Assembly: GCA_965231905.1 (NCBI GenBank)
Contig: CBDDOO010000002.1
Location: 1,302,001 to 1,366,000, forward strand
DNA: 64,000 nt
Direction: 5' to 3'
Origin: G963663315 sp965231905
GTDB taxonomy: Bacteria; Pseudomonadota; Gammaproteobacteria; Arenicellales; Poriferihabitantaceae
The stretch's first letter is position 1. Each line of letters begins with the position of its first letter. Of this stretch, positions 25,490 through 33,799 are shown piece by piece. Under the pieces are notes generated by a model. That model ran no database searches, was not told the DNA's origin, and worked only from the letters and a program-made list of their open reading frames with translations. Made by a program: the position numbers and the translations under genes.

Positions 25490-27613
25490 TCAGTCTTCCT
25501 CTATTCCGCTACTTTCGAATAAACTGACTTCTTGTGGATCAATGCCCAGTTCAATAGCTAAATCAATCAATTCATTGGCTGCGCTTTTATTCAAGGATGT
25601 TTCCGCAAACTGCAAACTTCTCTGGAACTCACTTTTCAGCAGGGAAAGTTGTTCCGGTTCCAATTCCAAACTGACTGGTATTACTATAGCATCGAATATA
25701 ACAGCCTTGTACTTGCCGCTACAAACTCTTAATACTCTGCCCCTGCGTTGTATAAATTGTCTGGGGTTTTGGGAAGACGCCAGGATGATTGCATGTGAAA
25801 TTCTTGGAATATCCACTCCTTGATCCAGGCATTTTATGGAACACAGCACACCGCCGAAATTCTTGAAATATTCCAGCGTAGCTTCTGAATTTCCTTCCAT
25901 GCCAGTGTGGTATTCCAGTGGCTCGATATCCTCCTGTTTAAGCGCTTCCATCACCTTTCTTAACTGAGATTGGTCTTCACAATAGATCAGCCAGCTTTGG
26001 TCGGCTTGATAATGTTTCTTAATTATATTAACGGCTAGTGGTACTTTGGCTTCAGCCTTTTTGGCGATACGTGAACGTTGAATGAAAAGGCTTTTAAGAT
26101 ATGGTGAGACAATGGTATTGCCGTCTTTATCACGTCGCGATCTTGCATATTCCCTGGATATTTTGTCAGTTTCGTCGGCCCATTGCCTTGACTCATCCGC
26201 ACTGAAGTGAATAGCTTTGGGGAAATACTCATAAGGGACCAGTCGTTTGTCGCTGATCGCATCCAGCAAAGTATACGGTGGCTGAACAATGGGTCCAAAA
26301 TAGTTCAGGATTTTCGCGGTCCCTTCCGGGTCGCCATAACGTTTAGGGGTTGCACTTAATCCCAGGCGGGGGCCTGACTCAATACCGGTGAGCGATTTGG
26401 AATTTTCATGGCTGCCGATTTCATGAACCTCGTCGGCTATGACCATAATATCTTGACCCTGGTTTATTCCCTTAAGGAATGTCTCTGTACGGGCTGTTTG
26501 CATGGTTACCAAAACAACTCGCTTCCCCAATCCCTCTAATCGAGATGTAAAGTCGCTTAGTCTGTTGTCTTCTTTCCATTTATTGTGTCCCGCACCTGCC
26601 TTTAGCAGTCTGACGCCTTCAATTTCATTGTTTAGTTCTTCATCCCATTGCTTATGCAGCAACCTGTCTGGAACCAGCACAATAGACAAGCCCTCTGGTT
26701 CCAGATGTTCTTTAAGAGCAGTAATCGCTGTAAATGTTTTTCCGCTGCCGGTTGCATGCTCAAGAATTCCTTGTTTACCTTGTTTGTTCCATTCTTCGAT
26801 AGCTTTTACTTGATGTTTCAGAGGGCTACGATTGGTTTTTGATGTCTGCCTGTCATTGTTTTGAGTGTTTGTTCTTGTATGTCCAAGGCGGAAAAAATCT
26901 GTCACTTCATTACTATCAATGTCTTCCAGTGAGTTTTTTGCAACTGTTTTCAGCTTTTCAAAAGCAACATTGGGGAAAGGGAGTACCTCAAGATTGCGGT
27001 TCTGACCGTTCCACAACTCATCAAAATAGGCTTTGTTTCTGTTTGCCCGTTGCTGGTCGCTCCCTTCATGCCAGCTACAAAATACATCTAAAGTCTCATG
27101 GTTGCCGCGCTCATGCCAACCCCTCCATGTTTCATTAATGGAACCCTTGAAAACCATGGAATCACCAGTATCATCATAAAAGATACCAAGCTTTGCATGA
27201 TATACGCCGATGGCCCGTGGAGAAAAAGCCAATTTTACATCCAGTGCGCCTACTGTAATTAATGTCGCAAGCGCCTCGGTGTTTTTTTCGATTTCCCTGC
27301 TGTTGAATACCAATTCGATATCTCGTAGCAAAGCCCCGGTCGCTCGCTCCAGTTTGCTGTCGTATCCTTCCTTCATGGCTGTAACATCTTCTTCAGTTAA
27401 TTCTGGCGAACTGATTAAGCGTATCTTTCCACCCCGTTTTACAAATTCAATGACATCTGGCCCTATCAACAAGAAAACAGACGACCGGAAGAAACCGACA
27501 GATCTATCATATCGGGTTGAGGCGGACAGGCATGGCTTGTAAAAACTGTCAACTAAATTTACTTGTCCGGTAAAATATTCTTCCCGGAGGCGAAGGTTGC
27601 GTAGCATGTTCAT
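25490..27613 (-). CDS. Helicase with N-terminal phospholipase D-like domain, first gene of the dnd partner operon
   Basis: 707 residues from ATG 27613, preceded by GGAGGGGATC. The N-terminal ~250 residues look like a PLD-type nuclease domain: GVYHAKLGIFYDDTGDSMVF followed by KGSINETWRGW is the HxK...GSxN pattern. Next comes a superfamily 2 helicase: EHATGSGKTFTAI (motif I), MVIADEVHEIGS (DEVH, motif II), RLGLSATPKR (motif III), SWLIYCEDQSQ, and FIQRRGRVLRV (motif VI). PLD-helicase fusions occur in several defence systems. It starts two bases after the RND pump stop codon, so the island joins the chromosome at or near this point, or the pump operon reads into it. Confidence 0.88.
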   Translation of the reverse strand: MNMLRNLRLREEYFTGQVNLVDSFYKPCLSASTRYDRSVGFFRSSVFLLIGPDVIEFVKRGGKIRLISSPELTEEDVTAMKEGYDSKLERATGALLRDIELVFNSREIEKNTEALATLITVGALDVKLAFSPRAIGVYHAKLGIFYDDTGDSMVFKGSINETWRGWHERGNHETLDVFCSWHEGSDQQRANRNKAYFDELWNGQNRNLEVLPFPNVAFEKLKTVAKNSLEDIDSNEVTDFFRLGHTRTNTQNNDRQTSKTNRSPLKHQVKAIEEWNKQGKQGILEHATGSGKTFTAITALKEHLEPEGLSIVLVPDRLLHKQWDEELNNEIEGVRLLKAGAGHNKWKEDNRLSDFTSRLEGLGKRVVLVTMQTARTETFLKGINQGQDIMVIADEVHEIGSHENSKSLTGIESGPRLGLSATPKRYGDPEGTAKILNYFGPIVQPPYTLLDAISDKRLVPYEYFPKAIHFSADESRQWADETDKISREYARSRRDKDGNTIVSPYLKSLFIQRSRIAKKAEAKVPLAVNIIKKHYQADQSWLIYCEDQSQLRKVMEALKQEDIEPLEYHTGMEGNSEATLEYFKNFGGVLCSIKCLDQGVDIPRISHAIILASSQNPRQFIQRRGRVLRVCSGKYKAVIFDAIVIPVSLELEPEQLSLLKSEFQRSLQFAETSLNKSAANELIDLAIELGIDPQEVSLFESSGIEED

Positions 27614-27615
27614 TT

Positions 27616-30600
27616 TCAGATTGATCCCCTCCGCGACCTCCACGGGCGCATGAACAGGCGGTAGAGTAGCGGGATGTAGAATAGTGTGAGCAGGGTGGAG
27701 ACGGCCAGGCCCCAGACCATGGATGCGGCTACCGGGCCCCACAGGAGTGATTCGCCGCCGAGTCCGGTGGCCAGCGAGAACAGGCCGGCGATGGTGGTCA
27801 GTGAGGTAATTATAATCGGGATGACCCGACGGCGGGAGGCGTAGACAATCGCGTTGGTGGCGCTCATGCCTGATTTCAGTCTGGCGTTGGCGGTCGATAT
27901 CAGGACGATCGCGGCGTTTACCGCAATGCCCGCCAGGGCGACGATGCCGTAGAGGCTGAACAGGCTCAATGGATATTGGTTGACCAGCAAGCCGAGTATG
28001 ACTCCGGTTGCGGCCATGGGTACTGTCATCATGATGAGAAAAGGTTGGAAATAGCTCCGGAACTGGGCGCCGAGTATCAGGTAGATCAGCCCCAGACCCA
28101 GCAGAAAAAATAATCCGATGGCGTTCAGGCTTTCCTGTATATCATCAATTATTCCACTGAAATCAAGGTCTATATCGGGATGCCGATGGCGAATGGATTG
28201 CCAGAATTCCCGTATCATCTGGTTGGCCTTGAATTCATCTGTCATGCCTTTGTGAATATCCGCCTCAATCGTGATATTGCGACGATAGTTGTAGTGGCGT
28301 ATGGTGTCCGGGCTGTTGGAATAGGTGGCGTCAACCAGTTGATTGAGGGGGACCAGGCTGCCATCTTTTGAGGGCAGTCGAGCGCTGAGGATTTCACTGA
28401 CCTGGTTCAAATTGTTTTCCGCCGTCAGGCGGATGTCGATTTTTTCACCCAGATAGCGGAAATTGGTGATCACTTCACCGTCCACCAGGAGTCGGAGTGT
28501 CTGTCCAATGGTATTCGGGTTGATCCCGGTGCGTTGTACCGCGGCGCTGTTGATTTGCAGGTTCAGGGTATTCTGGCCGGGAAGATTGCTGTCCGAGATT
28601 TCATGGAAGACTGGCTGCCCCGCCATGAATTGCTTGATTTCTTCGGTGACGCTGATGAGTTCATCGAGGTCGTCTCCGCGCACTTTGACACTGATTGCCC
28701 GGGTGATCGGGGGGCCGCCAGCCAGACGCAGGAAAGAAAGCTCTTCGATACCGGGAATCCCGGTCAGTTTCTCCTGCAGGGCGTGGATCAGTTCGTCTAC
28801 AGAGCGGTTGGTTTTGTCTTTTGGTTCTAGGGAGACCAGGACCTGCCCGTATTGTTCACTGAAAATGATTTCGGTCTTGGTCAGCAGTTGCCCGGCATAG
28901 CTCACTACCGAACGGGTTTCTCCGGGTTCGATTTCCCCGTTTACAATCTGTTCAACCTGTAAAACCTTGTCCATGGTGGTATGCAGCCCGGTTCCCGACG
29001 GCATTTCGATACTGACGTAAAACAGCCGGATCGGGTCGCTGGTGAAGAAATCCACTTTGATTTTCTCGGTATGAACCGCGCCCAGGGCGCCGGAAAACAA
29101 GGTGATCAGGGTGGCCAGGGCGAGGATCGGGTGCCTGAAAACCCGGACCAGGAACCGGATGTAAATATGTCTCAGGGAGTGTTGGAATTTCTCCCGGGCC
29201 CGATGAATTCGCGAATTCCGCCTGAAATTCACTTTTGCCACAATAATATGCGCGGGCAGCAGCCAGTAGGCTTCAACCAGGCTGATGACCAGGGCGGTGG
29301 TTACAACCATGGGTATGATGAACATGAATTTGCCCAGTATGCCGGGCAACAGCATCAGTGGCAGAAAGGCCGCGATCGTGGTCAGGACTGCGGTGGTCAC
29401 CGGGCGGATGACTTCCTGCAATCCCTGGATGGTGGCCTGTAGCGTGGCGGCGCCGCGTTGCAGGCGATAGTAGATCGCTTCGACCACGACTACGGCATCG
29501 TCGACCAGCATGCCGAGACTGATTACGATACCCAACAATACGGTGACGTTCAGCGTCTGTCCGATACTGTTCAGGAACCAGAATACGCCGGCCAGTATGA
29601 ACGGAATCGCGATGCCGGTGAGCAATGCGATCGGAGCGCCCAGGAAAACCCAGGTCACGGCCAGTACCATGATCAATCCCAGGATCGCATTGGTTTGCAT
29701 CGTGTTGAGGGCGTCGCGGGTGATTTGTGTCTGGTCATCGACCAGCGCCACGGTGACTCCCGTGTTTTTGAAACGGGATTGATTGTCGTCGATGTATTTT
29801 GAAACCCGTTCGACCAGTTGCAGTATGTTTTGTTTTTCCTGTTTGTTGATGGTAAACAGCACGGAGGGCTGCCGGTTGAATCGGACCAGTTGCGTAGCGG
29901 GTTCCCGGGCCTGCACGACCCGGGCGACTTCTTTCAGCAGAATCTCTCCCTGTGAGGTAATGATGGGCAGGTTATTCAGGTAATCGAGGTCGTAACGGCT
30001 GCCGGAAATCCGGATGGCCCAGTTGCTTTGCGCCACATCCAGGGCGCCGGCGGAGATGTTCCTGAAATAAAGCCGGATCGTGTCCGCAAGGTCGGAAGGC
30101 CCCAGGCCGAATTGTTCGAGTAATTCCGGGTTGAATACAATATGTATCTCCGGGTCGGACAAACCATTCTCCAATACACGACTCACGCCTTTCAGTTGTT
30201 CCAGGTCTTGCCGGATCAAGGCGGACTGGCGTCTCAGGTTCTCATCATCCACGACTGAACTGACCACCACGGTGGCTGTGGGCAGGGCGTTGTCGGTTGT
30301 GATCTCGATGATGAAGGGGTCCGGCGCGGTTTCAGGCAGCTCGTCCTTGATGTTCTCGATCTCGCGTCTCAGGTCGGCGACTCTTTTGTCATACGTTCTG
30401 TCGGTGATCTCATCAAACCGGACCAGCAACGTGGAAACGCCTTCCCGGCTGGTGCTGGAGACGAACTTGATGTCGGAAACCCTGCGTACCGCGTCTTCGA
30501 TGACATTGGTTACCTGCTCTTCAACATCGGGGGTGGACGCTCCCGGATATACTGTGTTGATATTGATCCAGTTGAAGTTGATGGACGGGTCCTGCGCTCT

Positions 30601-30693
30601 TGGCATCAGTAGCCAGGAGCCGGTTCCCATGACCAGAACCAGGACAAATGTCAGGTTTGCCAGAACATGGTTTTGGAGAATACGCTGGAACAT
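27616..30693 (-). CDS. RND-family efflux permease (AcrB type)
   Basis: 1025 residues, the size of a full resistance-nodulation-division pump. The inner-membrane trimer exports substrates using the proton gradient. GMLVDDAVVVVEAIYYRLQR contains the two adjacent aspartates of the proton relay in TM4. Twelve hydrophobic segments are seen, one at the N-terminus (NLTFVLVLVMGTGSWLL), five from about residue 330-480, and the second half likewise, with a final LFYIPLLYRLFMRPW. The membrane fusion protein is encoded 29 bp upstream. No outer-membrane partner is in the window. Substrate not predictable. Confidence 0.93.
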   Translation of the reverse strand: MFQRILQNHVLANLTFVLVLVMGTGSWLLMPRAQDPSINFNWININTVYPGASTPDVEEQVTNVIEDAVRRVSDIKFVSSTSREGVSTLLVRFDEITDRTYDKRVADLRREIENIKDELPETAPDPFIIEITTDNALPTATVVVSSVVDDENLRRQSALIRQDLEQLKGVSRVLENGLSDPEIHIVFNPELLEQFGLGPSDLADTIRLYFRNISAGALDVAQSNWAIRISGSRYDLDYLNNLPIITSQGEILLKEVARVVQAREPATQLVRFNRQPSVLFTINKQEKQNILQLVERVSKYIDDNQSRFKNTGVTVALVDDQTQITRDALNTMQTNAILGLIMVLAVTWVFLGAPIALLTGIAIPFILAGVFWFLNSIGQTLNVTVLLGIVISLGMLVDDAVVVVEAIYYRLQRGAATLQATIQGLQEVIRPVTTAVLTTIAAFLPLMLLPGILGKFMFIIPMVVTTALVISLVEAYWLLPAHIIVAKVNFRRNSRIHRAREKFQHSLRHIYIRFLVRVFRHPILALATLITLFSGALGAVHTEKIKVDFFTSDPIRLFYVSIEMPSGTGLHTTMDKVLQVEQIVNGEIEPGETRSVVSYAGQLLTKTEIIFSEQYGQVLVSLEPKDKTNRSVDELIHALQEKLTGIPGIEELSFLRLAGGPPITRAISVKVRGDDLDELISVTEEIKQFMAGQPVFHEISDSNLPGQNTLNLQINSAAVQRTGINPNTIGQTLRLLVDGEVITNFRYLGEKIDIRLTAENNLNQVSEILSARLPSKDGSLVPLNQLVDATYSNSPDTIRHYNYRRNITIEADIHKGMTDEFKANQMIREFWQSIRHRHPDIDLDFSGIIDDIQESLNAIGLFFLLGLGLIYLILGAQFRSYFQPFLIMMTVPMAATGVILGLLVNQYPLSLFSLYGIVALAGIAVNAAIVLISTANARLKSGMSATNAIVYASRRRVIPIIITSLTTIAGLFSLATGLGGESLLWGPVAASMVWGLAVSTLLTLFYIPLLYRLFMRPWRSRRGSI

Positions 30694-30722
30694 GACCTGG
30701 ATAAAGACGCTGGAATAACCGG

Positions 30723-31760
30723 TTAATCGACGGTTATTGTCGCTCCATCGGTCAGGGCAAAGCGCCCGTCGGTCACGATCCGGGTTGTTTTCGGCAGGTC
30801 AACAACGACCGGCTGCCCCGGATTCGCTTCCGGGAGTGGGATGAACCGCGCCGTTTTATGGTTGTTGGAATCATCTGCGTTGTCGGAATCATCGACAATG
30901 AACAGTCCTCTCTGGCCGTTGCGTTCGACAGTCAGTGAGGCGGGCAGGATATTGCCGGGCAGTGACCATCGTAATCTGCCGATGGAGCCGGCAAGGGGCC
31001 TGGTTCCCGTGAAGCGGAGCCGGACGACCCGGCTTTGGGAAGCGGAATCCACCACGGTCAGGGCGGAGCGGACGGTGACCGGGTAAATCTCGTCCTCGCG
31101 CTCGAACAGGAGCGACGGGGAGGCGGTCACCTGTTCCAGCTCGCTGTGGTTGAGACGCCCTTCCAGTTCAATGCTTTTTGTATCGGTTAATGAGATGATT
31201 CCGCTTCCCGGAGTCACGAAATTGCCCGCTTCGCTGTGTACTCCGGTAATGACGCCGGGGAAGGGGGCGGTGATGTCGCATTTGCCGACCTGTCTGCGGG
31301 CGATATGGATGCTGATATTGCGGGATTTGATGCGGGCCGTCACCGAGTTCAGTTCGGACTGTTTTTGGTTGATGGCTTCCTCGGATGCGTTATTGGATTT
31401 GCTCAGCTGATTGAGTCGCGCGAGTTGTTTGCTGGCGAGCTCCCGGGTCGCGGCCAATACGTCCAGTTCGGCTTTTGCCTGTTCCAGGGTCAGTTGGTGG
31501 TCGGTGCAGTCAAGCCGGGCAACCAACTGGTCTTTTGTGACCGTGTCGCCTACTTTCACGGGTAGCTCGCTGATGGTCGTGGTCAGCTGGGATGCGACGG
31601 TGGCCTGGCGCAGGCTCAGGACTTGAGCGGGAGCCGAGCGGGTGATTTTGATTGTAAGCTGTTCCAGGGGCTGTGCCTGAACCCGGATTTCGGCGCCGGA
31701 ACCCGTTGCCTGGAGCAGACATGAAAATAGCAGGAGGGATTTGCCGGCGGGAGGCCGCAT
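30723..31760 (-). CDS. RND efflux membrane fusion (periplasmic adaptor) protein
   Basis: 345 residues with a signal peptide-like start (MRPPAGKSLLLFSCLLQAT). The lipoyl-like halves are TTTISELPVKVGDTVTKDQL and KCDITAPFPGVITGVHSEAG, linked by an alpha-helical hairpin (about 100-150: ASKQLARLNQLSKSNNASEE). It couples the RND pump to an outer-membrane channel. It begins 1 bp after the asd stop, so asd, the adaptor and the pump form one minus-strand transcription unit. Confidence 0.9.
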   Translation of the reverse strand: MRPPAGKSLLLFSCLLQATGSGAEIRVQAQPLEQLTIKITRSAPAQVLSLRQATVASQLTTTISELPVKVGDTVTKDQLVARLDCTDHQLTLEQAKAELDVLAATRELASKQLARLNQLSKSNNASEEAINQKQSELNSVTARIKSRNISIHIARRQVGKCDITAPFPGVITGVHSEAGNFVTPGSGIISLTDTKSIELEGRLNHSELEQVTASPSLLFEREDEIYPVTVRSALTVVDSASQSRVVRLRFTGTRPLAGSIGRLRWSLPGNILPASLTVERNGQRGLFIVDDSDNADDSNNHKTARFIPLPEANPGQPVVVDLPKTTRIVTDGRFALTDGATITVD

Positions 31761-31761
31761 A

Positions 31762-32886
31762 TCAGTATTGATGCAGTATTCTCAACATCCGGCGCAGGGG
31801 TTCAGCCGCTCCCCACAGCAGTTGATCGCCGACCGTGAAAGCGGAAACCATGCCTTTTTCGAGGTTCAGTTTCCTGAGTCGGCCAACCGGGATATCCAGT
31901 GTTCCTGAAATGGCCGCAGGGCACAATTGATTTAAGGAGGTCTCGCGCTCATTGGCGACCAGGGTCACCCACTCATTGGCCAGGTTCAGGATTTCCTGTA
32001 TTTCATCCAGTGGCAGATCCTCTTTCAGTTTGATGGTGAACGCCTGGCTGTGGCAGCGCATGGTTCCGATTCGGATGCAGGTACTTTCAACCGGAATCGG
32101 CGCATCGGCCTGTCGTCCCAGGATTTTGTTGGTTTCCACCGAGCCTTTCCATTCTTCCCGGCTGGTTCCGGAGCCGGTATCCTGGTCAATCCAGGACAGC
32201 AGGTTGCCGGCCAGCGGATAGCCGATTTCATCTTTCGGGAATCCGGCGGAACGCATGGTTTCGATCACGTTCCGGTCGATATCCAGGATTGAGCGGTCGG
32301 GGTCGGCCAGCAATTCACCGGCATTGAGGCTGACTCTGCCCATTTGTTCTACCAGTTCCCGCATTTGCCGGGCGCCGCCGCCGGAAATCGCCTGATAGGT
32401 CATCACTGTCATCCATTGGATCAGGTCCGCGCTGAACAATCCGTCCAGGGCCATCATCATCAGGCTGACTGTGCAGTTGCCGCCGATAAAATCCCGGTGT
32501 CCGTCGGCCAGTCCCTGTTCGATTACAGGCAGATTGACCGGGTCCAGAATGATCGTGGAGCTTTCCGCCATTCGCAGGGTAGAGGCCGCGTCAATCCAGT
32601 ATCCGTCCCAGCCTTGCCGACGGAGTTCCCGGTGTACGGCCGCGGTGTAGCCGCCGCCCTGACAGGTGACAATGGCATCGAGTTCGCGCAGGGATTCGAG
32701 ATCGCGGGCATCCGCCAGTGGCGCTGCCTGACGCCCGATATCCGGCCCCGGTTGCCCGGCCTGTGAAGTGGTATAGAAGACAGGTTCGTCTATCCGGTCG
32801 AAATCCTGTTCCTCGCGCATCCTTTCAAGAAGCACGGAACCCACCATGCCCCGCCAGCCGACGAAACCGACACGATGTAGCTGCAT
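31762..32886 (-). CDS. asd: Aspartate-semialdehyde dehydrogenase
   Basis: 374 residues. It makes aspartate semialdehyde from aspartyl phosphate with NADPH, the branch point to lysine, diaminopimelate, methionine and threonine. RVGFVGWRGMVGSVLLERM is the nucleotide-binding start of the gammaproteobacterial-type enzyme. FIGGNCTVSLMMMALDGL carries the catalytic Cys. YQAISGGGARQMRELVEQM and the later HSQAFTIKLK provide substrate and catalytic His residues. Length matches the E. coli enzyme (367). Confidence 0.95.
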   Translation of the reverse strand: MQLHRVGFVGWRGMVGSVLLERMREEQDFDRIDEPVFYTTSQAGQPGPDIGRQAAPLADARDLESLRELDAIVTCQGGGYTAAVHRELRRQGWDGYWIDAASTLRMAESSTIILDPVNLPVIEQGLADGHRDFIGGNCTVSLMMMALDGLFSADLIQWMTVMTYQAISGGGARQMRELVEQMGRVSLNAGELLADPDRSILDIDRNVIETMRSAGFPKDEIGYPLAGNLLSWIDQDTGSGTSREEWKGSVETNKILGRQADAPIPVESTCIRIGTMRCHSQAFTIKLKEDLPLDEIQEILNLANEWVTLVANERETSLNQLCPAAISGTLDIPVGRLRKLNLEKGMVSAFTVGDQLLWGAAEPLRRMLRILHQY

Positions 32887-32998
32887 TATAAATTCTTTAA
32901 CCCAGGTTGATTGAAGGAAACAAACGCCTGATTATACTGATTTCCCGGCAAAAAACAGGAATGATCATGAACAATTGATCACGAACCAGGGTCTCCTT

Positions 32999-33030
32999 GC
33001 GGGCGGGCACGGAGACCCGCCCCTACGATG
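32999..33030 (+). repeat. Family A REP-like hairpin repeat
   Basis: A full copy in the 200-bp gap (32887-33087) between the divergent asd start and the coiled-coil gene stop. The rest of the gap shows no gene. Confidence 0.85.
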
Positions 33031-33087
33031 GGCGGTCGGTTACGGTTTTGATATCTTCAACGGAAATAACTCTTCACAGGAGTTTGA

Positions 33088-33747
33088 TCAAGACAGGAAT
33101 TTGACCAAGGCGACGATCAGCCCTCCCTGAGCGATGAGCGCTCCGAACATCCATTTCAGTAAATCAGCCTTGAGTAACGAAATATCGGATTGGGTTGCCA
33201 GTCGCAGGGCTTCGATATCGGCTTTGGTTGCCAGTCGCAGGGCTTCGATGTCAGATTTGGTTCCCTGTCGCAGGGCTTCGATGTCAGATTTGGTTCCCTG
33301 TCGCAGGGCTTCGATGTCAGCCTTGATCGTTTCGATGTTGGCTTTGGTTTCCTGTCGCAGGGCTTCGATGTCGGCTTTGGTTTCCTGTCGCAGGGCTTCG
33401 ATGTCGGCTTTGGTTGCCAGTCGCAGGGCTTCGATGTCGGCCTTGATCGTTTCGATGTCGGCTTTGGTTTCCTGTCGCAGGGCTTCGATGTCGGCTTTGG
33501 TTGCCAGTCGCAGGGCTTCGATGTCGGCCTTGATCGTTTCGATGTCGGCTTTGGTTTCCTGTCGCAGGGCTTCGATGTCGGCTTTGGTTGCCAGTCGCAG
33601 GGCTTCGATATCGGCTTTGGTTGCCAGATTGGTATTGAGCAGGGCAACCTGCTCCTCGGCCAGGGTCTCGGCCTGTTTTTCTGTGAACCCACTCTCTGTC
33701 AGATGCTTGACAAAGCGGTGGGTATCGAATGCGATGGCTTGGAGCAT
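33088..33747 (-). CDS. Hendecad-repeat coiled-coil membrane protein (DUF1640/CCDC90-like)
   Basis: 219 residues. The start MLQAIAFDTHRFVKHLTESG with FTEKQAETLAEEQVALLN matches the DUF1640 family, whose eukaryotic relatives are mitochondrial coiled-coil proteins. The middle is an array of 11-residue units (ADIEALRLATK, ADIEALRQETK, SDIEALRQGTK; eleven copies) broken by four 7-residue units (ADIETIK, SDISLLK). The C-terminal KWMFGALIAQGGLIVALVKF is a single membrane anchor. Hendecads favour straight or right-handed coiled coils. It probably forms a membrane-anchored rod; its role is unknown. The array is longer than needed for the family core and looks expanded by tandem duplication. Confidence 0.8.
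   Translation of the reverse strand: MLQAIAFDTHRFVKHLTESGFTEKQAETLAEEQVALLNTNLATKADIEALRLATKADIEALRQETKADIETIKADIEALRLATKADIEALRQETKADIETIKADIEALRLATKADIEALRQETKADIEALRQETKANIETIKADIEALRQGTKSDIEALRQGTKSDIEALRLATKADIEALRLATQSDISLLKADLLKWMFGALIAQGGLIVALVKFLS
33190..33635. repeat. 33-bp/21-bp tandem repeat within the coiled-coil gene
   Basis: The word CAGGGCTTCGATGTCGGC recurs every 33 bp, or 54 bp where a 21-bp CTTGATCGTTTCGATGTCGG unit intervenes. Copies are nearly identical at DNA level, including silent positions, so expansion or gene conversion is recent. Confidence 0.85.
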
Positions 33748-33799
33748 GTTCTGATTATAGGTATCCCTTCGGTGCAGTACAAGAGTTTATAAAAATTTG

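Noticed and set aside
13412..27613. dndFGH restriction genes
   Set aside because: No DndF, DndG or DndH-like protein is recognisable; the PLD-helicase is not DndH-like in layout.
33100..33640. CRISPR array from regularly spaced repeats
   Set aside because: The spacing is 33/54 bp with no unique spacers and the repeats encode a continuous coiled-coil protein; no cas genes are nearby.
33134..33792. Long plus-strand frames opposite the coiled-coil gene with repeats such as ALVSCRRASMS
   Set aside because: They are mirror frames of the 33-bp repeat array; the minus-strand frame has the DUF1640-like start and membrane anchor, so only that one is real.
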